A stretch of 5,928 nt of DNA, taken from NCBI GenBank assembly GCA_019245255.1, contig JAFARV010001041.1, positions 1 to 5,928 on the forward strand, given 5' to 3'. Below, in pieces: positions 1 through 5,653 of the stretch. The notes beneath the pieces are model-generated. The model made no database searches and was not told the origin of the DNA. It saw only the letters and a program-made list of their open reading frames with translations. The translations under genes and the position numbers were made by a program. Source of the stretch: Acidobacteriaceae bacterium (GTDB lineage Bacteria; Acidobacteriota; Terriglobia; Bryobacterales; Bryobacteraceae). Every line of letters begins with the position of its first letter. Within the stretch, counting starts at the first letter, position 1.

Positions 1-1729
1 CGGAGGATCGATAGATGGCCCCATCACCGCTGTTCCCGATACTTCCGTTTTCGGACCGGCGCGCCACCAGGAGGTAGAGATCTCCCTTAGGAGATCGAAC
101 GATTCGCCAAGCAAGCGGCTCCCGTTGCATGATCCCCCGGTTCTTGAGTGCCCACGTGCGTCCCCCGTCGACGCTCTTGTACACGCCACGCCCGAATCCC
201 GCAACGTACAGCACGCGGGCGTTCACGGGACTCGAAGGATCGAGCACAATGTGCGTTGCCGCGGTCTCGTCCATGCCCCTGTTCGAAGGCCTCCAGGTAC
301 GGCCCCCGTCATCGCTGCCGCAGACGCCGCCTCGATATGTCAGAACAGACCTGTGGCGCCACATCTTAGGACGCGGAAGGTCATGCGTGTTGCTGTTGAC
401 GCTCCAAACGCGGCCGCGCACCTCGGGATCAAAGACCATCCAGTACGTCGTATTGCGCCATTCTCTGGGAACACCGGCGGTGGAGCTCATCCACGAAGAG
501 CCGCCGTCTTCACTTCGAAACAGGCCGATATCAGTGTACGTGATGAATTGACGTTTGAGATTGAAGGGATCAAAGTGTACTCCGTAGCTGGTCGTAACGT
601 CGAGCCCCGTCGAGGTCCATCCCGCATCCGTTTTTCTCGAATACACCGCCGTCCAGGTGCGGCCTCCATCGAGCGTTCGCATGGTGCGGCCCAGATCCGT
701 TGCGTAGCAGATGGCGCCATCCTGATCTGCGACGCCGAGCATCAGCGGGACGCCTCCCCAATCGGTCCCGAACGTAGGCGTAATCCACGCATCGTGAATA
801 TTGGGTGCAGGGGTTTGCGTCTCTTTCCAGACCAGAGTCCAGCTTTGCCCGCAATCGCTGGTCTTAGCGACGCCCATCCACTTCTGTCCATCGAGCGCCA
901 GACCTTCATACGACACATACGCTACGCTCGCGTGATGAAGACTGGAAGCGACCGCCTGAAGCGTCGCACCGGCGCCTGGAAGTTGGCGCGACACCCATGT
1001 GGCTCCGCCGTCCTGCGAGACAAAGATCTTGTCGCGTGCGATGCCGTATAGATTCGGAGGGCTACCGGCCATGTCGATAAACTCCTCCGGCGTGCGAAGT
1101 GTCTTTACCGAGCTTCCCGACCAGACGGCGACTGAGTGAACTCCGGACATGTAAACCGATCCGGAAGCGACCCAGATTTTCTTCGGATGCTCGGACAAAT
1201 CCGCTTTTCGGATCCACGTCTCTCCGCCATCTCGCGACATAAAGAGTGCCGGCGGTGTATTCTCGCCCGTGCCGGCGTACAGTATCCCTGAGTTCGCCGG
1301 ATCGATTGCAAGCGCAGAAAGCACACCCAATGGATTGGGGTCTGCGACGATCGTCTCATCCGCGTGGTCGGAACTCATCCGGACGCCGCGAATGGCAGAA
1401 CGCTTCGGGTAGATCATCTCCCAGCTCGCGCCGGCATCGCGGCTTCGCCATAAGCCCGTCGCCTGAAGATAGATGACCTTCGGGTCGTTTGGATCAAAGA
1501 CAAAAAACTGAGTAGTCCCGTGCAGGTTGAACATGCGCCACGAGCGTCCAGCATCGTGCGTAATATAGTTGCCTGTCATATCGCACGAAACCAGGACCGT
1601 ATTTGGATCATGCGGGCTGAGGGTGGGATTGAACATCGCGCCGCCGCCACCCGGGCCGAGGACACGAAACTCGCTGGCCCCGAGCACGGAACTGCAAAGA
1701 AAAAGAAGACAGAGGTAGAGACGTGACAA
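1..1729 (-). CDS. Secreted BNR/Asp-box beta-propeller protein (sialidase/GH74-like fold), 3' partial
   Basis: The minus frame is open from a TTG at 1729 to the left edge (576 codons, C-terminus missing). The N-terminus reads MSRLYLCLLFLCSSVLGASEF, a short classical signal peptide with a likely signal peptidase I cut after VLGA (about residue 18), so the product is probably exported. The TTG is chosen because it gives this signal peptide exactly; no ATG or GTG lies between it and the in-frame stop upstream, and the ribosome site is weak. Nine Asp-box-like motifs (S/T-x-D-x-G-x-T/S-W) end at W64, W103, W172, W245, W297, W359, W413, W479 and W526, for example SRDGGETW and SVDGGRTW. These mark blade turns in sialidase, GH74 and Vps10-type propellers. 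The glycine-rich start (GPGGGG, residues 25-30) resembles the first blade of GH74-like proteins. No sialidase FRIP motif or certain catalytic acid is visible, so enzyme activity is unproven; a binding or scaffold role is equally possible. Confidence 0.88.
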   Translation of the reverse strand, partial: MSRLYLCLLFLCSSVLGASEFRVLGPGGGGAMFNPTLSPHDPNTVLVSCDMTGNYITHDAGRSWRMFNLHGTTQFFVFDPNDPKVIYLQATGLWRSRDAGASWEMIYPKRSAIRGVRMSSDHADETIVADPNPLGVLSALAIDPANSGILYAGTGENTPPALFMSRDGGETWIRKADLSEHPKKIWVASGSVYMSGVHSVAVWSGSSVKTLRTPEEFIDMAGSPPNLYGIARDKIFVSQDGGATWVSRQLPGAGATLQAVASSLHHASVAYVSYEGLALDGQKWMGVAKTSDCGQSWTLVWKETQTPAPNIHDAWITPTFGTDWGGVPLMLGVADQDGAICYATDLGRTMRTLDGGRTWTAVYSRKTDAGWTSTGLDVTTSYGVHFDPFNLKRQFITYTDIGLFRSEDGGSSWMSSTAGVPREWRNTTYWMVFDPEVRGRVWSVNSNTHDLPRPKMWRHRSVLTYRGGVCGSDDGGRTWRPSNRGMDETAATHIVLDPSSPVNARVLYVAGFGRGVYKSVDGGRTWALKNRGIMQREPLAWRIVRSPKGDLYLLVARRSENGSIGNSGDGAIYRSS

Positions 1730-1763
1730 GGTTTGCTTTACTTTCTGTAAATTGCTTTTAATT

Positions 1764-1793
1764 ACTATTCCGCAGTCCGCCTTGTCTTGTCAA
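1764..1793 (-). promoter_or_regulatory. Sigma-70-type promoter for the propeller gene
   Basis: Read on the minus strand, a perfect -35 hexamer TTGACA (1788-1793) is followed after 18 bp by AATAGT (1764-1769), which matches the -10 consensus at four of six positions. The -10 lies 34 bp upstream of the TTG start, leaving a leader of about 27 bases that is rich in A and T. The -35 match is strong; the -10 and the transcription start are inferred. Confidence 0.5.
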
Positions 1794-1873
1794 CGGAGGA
1801 TTTTGTGGGGCGCGCGCCCACGACGCCCTCCAGCCGCCGGTCTGTACGGCACCTGCACGGATTCGTTTCATCA

Positions 1874-1879
1874 GATAAT
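1874..1879 (+). promoter_or_regulatory. -10-like hexamer placed for a leaderless zinc-ribbon transcript
   Basis: GATAAT matches TATAAT at five of six positions and ends 8 bases before the GTG start at 1888. Transcription would begin at about 1885-1888, effectively at the start codon. This fits the absence of a Shine-Dalgarno sequence in front of that GTG. No good -35 box is present 16-18 bp upstream, so this remains a suggestion. Confidence 0.35.
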
Positions 1880-1887
1880 CAGTCGAA

Positions 1888-2145
1888 GTGCGACGAACGA
1901 TTGCTCCCGATCTCGAAACCGAAGAGAGATCAACGACCGGTTCCGGCGGCGCGGGCATTCGTTGTCCGAAGTGCAGGTGGAAGCCGACGGCCAAGGATAG
2001 ATGGCTTTGCGTCAAATGCGGCCACCTTTGGAACACCTTCGATACTGGCGGAGTCTGCCCCGGGTGTCTCTTTCAGTGGACGGAGACCGCTTGTCTACGC
2101 TGTCACAAGTGGTCAGCGCATTCGGACTGGTATCCACGGGACTAG
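1888..2145 (+). CDS. Small double zinc-ribbon protein, four CxxC knuckles
   Basis: This is an 85-residue protein with four regularly spaced CxxC pairs: C26/C29, C41/C44, C57/C60 and C69/C72. Further possible ligands are H46, H73 and H78. The pairs would fold as two zinc ribbons, or one ribbon and one rubredoxin-like knuckle, binding two zinc ions. The core (RCPKC..., CGHLWNTFDTGGVCPGC, CLRCHKWS.HSDWY) is dense in Trp, Gly and Cys and looks strongly constrained. The first 23 residues are low in structure-forming residues and probably disordered. The GTG at 1888 is the only ordinary start after the in-frame stop TAA at 1876-1878; no ribosome site precedes it. There is no signal peptide or membrane segment, so it is probably cytoplasmic. 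I recall similar short proteins in acidobacteria but know of no assigned function. Binding to nucleic acid or protein is only a generic possibility for zinc ribbons. Confidence 0.8.
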   Translation: MRRTIAPDLETEERSTTGSGGAGIRCPKCRWKPTAKDRWLCVKCGHLWNTFDTGGVCPGCLFQWTETACLRCHKWSAHSDWYPRD

Positions 2146-2148
2146 CGA

Positions 2149-2176
2149 GACAGCTGAGAGCTTTTAGCTGTCAGCT
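2149..2176 (+). repeat. Four-copy heptamer array (NNNAGCT) with an inverted repeat
   Basis: Four tandem 7-mers follow the zinc-ribbon stop codon by 3 bases: GACAGCT, GAGAGCT, TTTAGCT and GTCAGCT, all ending in AGCT. The first 7-mer (2149-2155) is also the exact reverse complement of AGCTGTC at 2166-2172, so the RNA could form a 7-bp stem with a 10-base loop. A competing pairing joins AGCTGA (2152-2157) with TCAGCT (2171-2176). No U-run follows, so it is not a standard intrinsic terminator. The array fills about a third of the 87-bp gap before the methyltransferase gene. Confidence 0.6.
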
Positions 2177-2232
2177 AGAGCCGCCGCCCCCTCGGCACCT
2201 GCAACTACACATCGCATGCGCGACTATGAAGC

Positions 2233-3027
2233 GTGTATTCGCTCCAGCTGCGCTGCCCGGCCAGCGAGGTCGATCTCGTCTCCGGTGAGCTTTGGGAACT
2301 GGGCACCGAAGGCATCCGCGAGGTCGACTATGGCGAGGACGTGCTGCTCATTGCCACCTTTGCGAAGCACACAAGCGGCGCCGAACTACACCGTTTCGCG
2401 GCATTCTCGCCGGAATGGGAACGGGAAGAGGCAACCGACTGGGTCGAGCACACGCACCAGTGGTGGCCTGCGCGCGCGATCGCGAATCGCATCTTTCTCG
2501 CTCCTTTGTGGTCGCACGACGAAACCCCGCCCGGACGCGTTCGCGTCGTCCACAACCCTGGCCTCGCATCCGGAACCGGCGAACATCCCTGTACGCAACT
2601 CGCCCTCGCCGCGCTCGAGCGCAACATCACTCCTGGCGATCGAGCGCTCGATATCGGCACCGGATCCGGTATTCTCGCGATTGCCGCTCTTCGCCTCGGA
2701 GCCCGTGTCGCGGTGGGTGTCGACACCGATCTCGCTGCGCTTCCGACCGCGCGTGCAAACTTCGAACTGAATGAATTTGCGCCAACCCTCATCGCCGGAT
2801 CAGCCGCCTGCTTGCACGACGCATGCTCGGATGTTACTGTCGCAAACATCAGCGGCACCGTGCTGCTCGCTATCTTCGACGATCTCCTTCGTGTCACCTC
2901 CGCCGCCGGCCGTCTGATACTGACGGGCTTCACGGAAAGCGAGACCCGCACCTTCGCCGGGCTGCTTCGCAATCCCGAACTGACAGTTATGAATGAGTGG
3001 AACTGCGTTTCCGGCCACGTGTTGTAG
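2233..3027 (+). CDS. prmA: PrmA-like ribosomal protein L11 methyltransferase family protein
   Basis: This is a 264-residue class I SAM-dependent methyltransferase, a little shorter than E. coli PrmA (about 293). Residues 1-95 correspond to the N-terminal substrate-recognition part. NPGLASGTGEHP (108-119) is the family signature, usually PGLAFGTGTHPTT. The SAM-binding loop is DIGTGSG (140-146), followed by an acidic residue in VGVDTD (D164 or D166). VANISG (203-208) replaces the usual NILA-type motif IV. The family trimethylates lysines and the N-terminus of ribosomal protein L11 in the cytoplasm. The fold and family are well supported; L11 as substrate is likely but less certain given the altered signatures. 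The GTG at 2233 is the only start after an in-frame TGA at 2227-2229, and the resulting MYSLQL opening fits the family; no clear Shine-Dalgarno precedes it. The 3' end overlaps the convergent ligD gene by 41 bp. Confidence 0.85.
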   Translation: MYSLQLRCPASEVDLVSGELWELGTEGIREVDYGEDVLLIATFAKHTSGAELHRFAAFSPEWEREEATDWVEHTHQWWPARAIANRIFLAPLWSHDETPPGRVRVVHNPGLASGTGEHPCTQLALAALERNITPGDRALDIGTGSGILAIAALRLGARVAVGVDTDLAALPTARANFELNEFAPTLIAGSAACLHDACSDVTVANISGTVLLAIFDDLLRVTSAAGRLILTGFTESETRTFAGLLRNPELTVMNEWNCVSGHVL

Positions 3028-5581
3028 GCGTTTTGCCAGTGGCCTGCTTTTCCTCCTGCAAGCGAGCCAGCGCATCTTCCAACCGTTGCGCACCCTTCAA
3101 TACCGGCGCGAAAATGTCGCCCATTCGCTCAAACCTCTCAGGAGCATTCTCAATCCGGAAGTCACTCGGCCGCAGACCGCGCTTCACTTCCTTCCATTCG
3201 AGCGGGGTTGCCACCGGCGCACCGTCATAAGCGCGAACTACATAAGGAGCCGCAATTGTCTTGCCGATCCCGATCTGTAAGTAATCGAAGTACACGCGCC
3301 CCTTTTGGCGCTTGTTGACACTTCTCGGTGTCGTGAACAGATCGGGTTGCCGCGCCAGCGCAAGATGCGAAATCAGCTCCGCGAAACTTCGAATCTGATC
3401 GTAGCTGTATATTGGCTCGAACGGAACGTAGACGTGCAAGCCGTCGCCGCCCGTTGTTTTGGGGTAGCCGTGCAGCCCGAGTTCATCCAGAATTTCACGC
3501 ACCAACAGCGCGGCGTCAACTAGCAGGTCGAACGACGCATCCACCGGATCCAGATCCAGCAGCATCCAGTCGGGACACTCGAGGTTGCCCACGCGGCTCA
3601 TCCACGGATTCTGATCGATACAGCCGAGATTCGCCAGATACAGCAGACTCGCGCGGTTGTCCGCTAATGGATAGTGATTCAGTTTCGGCGGATGATGCTC
3701 TTGAATCGGATGGCAGCGCAGCCACTCCGGGAAATGCTGTGCATTCTTCTGAAAGAAGAACTCTTCCGCAATGCCGTTCGGATAACGCTTCATCGAAAGC
3801 GGACGGTCTTTCAAGTGCGGCAGGAGAAACTGGGAAACGCGATCGTAAAACCCGAGCAGATCGCGCTTCTTCCATCCATCCTTCGGAAACATTACCTTTT
3901 CCAGGTTGCTGAACTTCAGTCGATGGCCATCGACCTCAACGATCGCTTCCTTCCCGGAAAGGTCCAGCCCTTCGATATCGCCGCCCGTCGCCGCTTCCGG
4001 TTCTTGCTGTGGTACTTCCTCCTCCTCAACTACGTCATCTGCCGTCTTGTCGGTTCGCAAACCAACGAACACCGGGGCTCGCAGCATTCCATCGGGAGTC
4101 TTCTCGAGAAATCGCACCTGGGCCACCACTTCGGGCCGCACCCACGTCACATCCTTGATGCGCGGCTTTGGCGTGAGCGGCGACGTTTTCGTGATCAGCG
4201 GCTCCAGTTGTTCGTAGATCGCCTTCATCGTCTTCTGATCGAAGCCTGTGCCCACTTGCCCGGCGTGCCGCAGTTTGCCATCGTCGTTAACGCCAAGCAC
4301 CAGCGCTCCGAAATAGTCGCGCTCGCCTTGCGTGAAACCCGCAATCACGAACTCCTGCTCATTCACGACCTTCAGCTTCAGCCAGCAGTTTGAACGTGTC
4401 CCTTGGTAAGTGCTGTGCCGATCTTTGGCAAGGATGCCTTCGAGTCCCATTTGCCGGGCGGCTTCAAACATCTCATCGCCGGAGGTCTCGAACACCTCCG
4501 AAATCCGGATGTGCTCATTCGGAGTCACAATCGATTGCAGTACCCGCCGCCGCTCTTCGAGCTCCATCCCGCGCAGGTCATAGCCATCCGCATACAACAC
4601 ATCGAACAGGAACAACGTTACTGGAGTGCTCTCGACAAGCGACGGCACGGCGATGGCATTGGCGCCGATGCGTGGCTGGATCATGTTGAACCGCGCCCGG
4701 CCGTTCTCGTCCAACACGCAGATTTCTCCGTCGAGCCAGGCCGTCTTCGCGCTCACAGCCTGCGGCAGCGACGCAAGTTCCGGATACTGCTTCTCGCAGC
4801 GATTTCCCCTGCGCGAATGGATCTCGAGCTTCCCACCGTTCAGCTTGCACAACGCGCGTACGCCATCCCACTTAATCTCGTAAATCCAACGCGAACCGCC
4901 CGGCGGGTGCCGTACCGCCGTCGCGAGCATCGCATCCATACCCGATGGCAGCATGGCTCGCTTCGCCCCTTTAAGGTCCGAAATCTGCAAAGCCGGAATG
5001 TCATTCGCAATCTCGTCCTGCGAGCGTCGCGTAGCCACACTCCAGGCAAATTCATCCACGTCGTATCCAGGTACGGCGAACTCGTCCTGTTTCTTGATCA
5101 GCAGCCACTCATTGCCCTTACCCGCGTGCTTCATGTGCACAATCGCGAATGAGCCGTTCAATTTCGTGCCATGGAGGGCAAACTTAAAGTCGCCGCGTTC
5201 GAGTTGCTGCTCCGCGGCAACATCGCCCAGCACCTCATACGTGCCTTTGTCCCAAAGCATGACGCTGCCACCGCCGTACTGCCCTTTTGGGATGTTCCCT
5301 TCGAAGGTGCCGTAATCGAACGGGTGATCCTCCACCTTCATCGCCAGCGCTTTGCGTTTCGGGTCGAGGCTCGGACCCTTCGGAACAGCCCAGCTCACCA
5401 GCACGCCGCCCACCTCGAGACGGAAGTCGTAATGCAGCCGCGTGGCATCGTGCCGCTGCACGCAGAAGAAACCGCCGCGGGTTTCCGACGCTGCTTTGAC
5501 TTTGCCGGGCGCGGGTTCCGGAGTTTTTTCGAAGTCGCGTTTGCGAACGTAATCGGTCAGGCCGGGGCTTCGGGGGGCCAT
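2987..5581 (-). CDS. ligD: Multifunctional NHEJ DNA ligase LigD (PE-LIG-POL)
   Basis: This complete 864-residue protein has the P. aeruginosa domain order. The 3'-phosphoesterase (about 35-165) has RHDATRLHYDFRLE (43-56) and EDHPFDYG, giving the expected metal and catalytic set H44, H50, D52, R54, H86 and Y90; it trims 3' ends. The ATP ligase (about 212-510) has motif I EIKWDG with adenylated K237, SRRGN (257-260 region), LFLFDVLY, EGILAK (381-386) and WLKLK (400-404). A Glu-rich linker lies at about 512-540. The primase/polymerase domain (about 545-830) has metal ligands D676 and D678 (LDLDP), H716 (GGDGLHVY) and D766 (YFDYLQ); it adds nucleotides during end filling. All three active sites look intact. 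A Lys/Arg-rich tail follows residue 835. The ATG at 5581 gives the expected N-terminus; no ribosome site is evident, so a leaderless or weakly initiated message is possible. LigD normally works with Ku, which is not in this window. Divergent from dnaG, convergent with prmA. Confidence 0.97.
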   Translation of the reverse strand: MAPRSPGLTDYVRKRDFEKTPEPAPGKVKAASETRGGFFCVQRHDATRLHYDFRLEVGGVLVSWAVPKGPSLDPKRKALAMKVEDHPFDYGTFEGNIPKGQYGGGSVMLWDKGTYEVLGDVAAEQQLERGDFKFALHGTKLNGSFAIVHMKHAGKGNEWLLIKKQDEFAVPGYDVDEFAWSVATRRSQDEIANDIPALQISDLKGAKRAMLPSGMDAMLATAVRHPPGGSRWIYEIKWDGVRALCKLNGGKLEIHSRRGNRCEKQYPELASLPQAVSAKTAWLDGEICVLDENGRARFNMIQPRIGANAIAVPSLVESTPVTLFLFDVLYADGYDLRGMELEERRRVLQSIVTPNEHIRISEVFETSGDEMFEAARQMGLEGILAKDRHSTYQGTRSNCWLKLKVVNEQEFVIAGFTQGERDYFGALVLGVNDDGKLRHAGQVGTGFDQKTMKAIYEQLEPLITKTSPLTPKPRIKDVTWVRPEVVAQVRFLEKTPDGMLRAPVFVGLRTDKTADDVVEEEEVPQQEPEAATGGDIEGLDLSGKEAIVEVDGHRLKFSNLEKVMFPKDGWKKRDLLGFYDRVSQFLLPHLKDRPLSMKRYPNGIAEEFFFQKNAQHFPEWLRCHPIQEHHPPKLNHYPLADNRASLLYLANLGCIDQNPWMSRVGNLECPDWMLLDLDPVDASFDLLVDAALLVREILDELGLHGYPKTTGGDGLHVYVPFEPIYSYDQIRSFAELISHLALARQPDLFTTPRSVNKRQKGRVYFDYLQIGIGKTIAAPYVVRAYDGAPVATPLEWKEVKRGLRPSDFRIENAPERFERMGDIFAPVLKGAQRLEDALARLQEEKQATGKTPTTRGRKRSSTHS

Positions 5582-5585
5582 GATG

Positions 5586-5600
5586 CAATTGTTAACTAAT
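5586..5600. promoter_or_regulatory. AT-rich core of the ligD/dnaG divergent promoter region
   Basis: This 15-bp AT-rich stretch, containing the palindrome GTTAAC (5591-5596), is the only AT-rich part of the 72-bp gap between the divergent ligD and dnaG starts. It offers weak -10-like hexamers in both directions: ACTAAT on the plus strand and AACAAT on the minus strand, each matching four of six consensus positions. No convincing -35 box was found for either gene. The role is inferred from position and composition. Confidence 0.3.
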
Positions 5601-5601
5601 G

Positions 5602-5650
5602 GGAATCAGCGGTCCGCTATCCGCGATCCGCTATCCGCGGTTGGGATTCA
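5602..5650 (+). repeat. Seven-copy heptamer array ending just before dnaG
   Basis: The stretch reads as seven consecutive 7-mers: GGAATCA, GCGGTCC, GCTATCC, GCGATCC, GCTATCC, GCGGTTG and GGATTCA. The inner copies fit GCNRTCC, and within them TCCGCTATCCGCG is repeated exactly at 5613-5625 and 5627-5639. The two outer copies are near-identical to each other, giving an imperfect 11-base direct repeat at 5601-5611 and 5643-5653, and their GAATC and GATTC cores are inverted. Only GCG separates the last copy from the dnaG ATG, so the array occupies the whole proximal leader and any ribosome site. Confidence 0.7.
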
Positions 5651-5653
5651 GCG

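Noticed and set aside
125..1051. Long plus-strand open frame of 308 codons
   Set aside because: It is antisense to the propeller gene, whose frame shows nine Asp-boxes and a signal peptide. The plus-strand product is rich in Arg, Pro and Ala with no recognisable motif.
1787..2167. Plus-strand frame of 126 codons overlapping the zinc-ribbon gene
   Set aside because: Although GGAGG precedes an internal GTG, the product is Ser/Arg-rich without domain-like pattern, while the overlapping frame has four CxxC pairs. Kept only as a finding about the ribosome site.
2149..2176. Rho-independent terminator
   Set aside because: A stem is possible, but no run of T follows on either strand in the expected place.
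2328..2972. Minus-strand frame of 214 codons
   Set aside because: It is antisense to the PrmA-like gene, which carries intact SAM-binding motifs; the minus product has Arg/Ser-rich shadow composition.
3674..4393. Plus-strand frame of 239 codons inside ligD
   Set aside because: It is antisense to the ligase and polymerase domains of LigD; no motif, start context or ribosome site supports it.
4403..5152. Plus-strand frame of 249 codons inside ligD
   Set aside because: It is antisense to the phosphoesterase/ligase region, and its length is explained by high GC and the constrained codons of the real gene.
5602..5650. Possible CRISPR or iteron-type origin
   Set aside because: The units are only 7 bp and contiguous, without spacers as in CRISPR and without a neighbouring rep gene or longer iterons.
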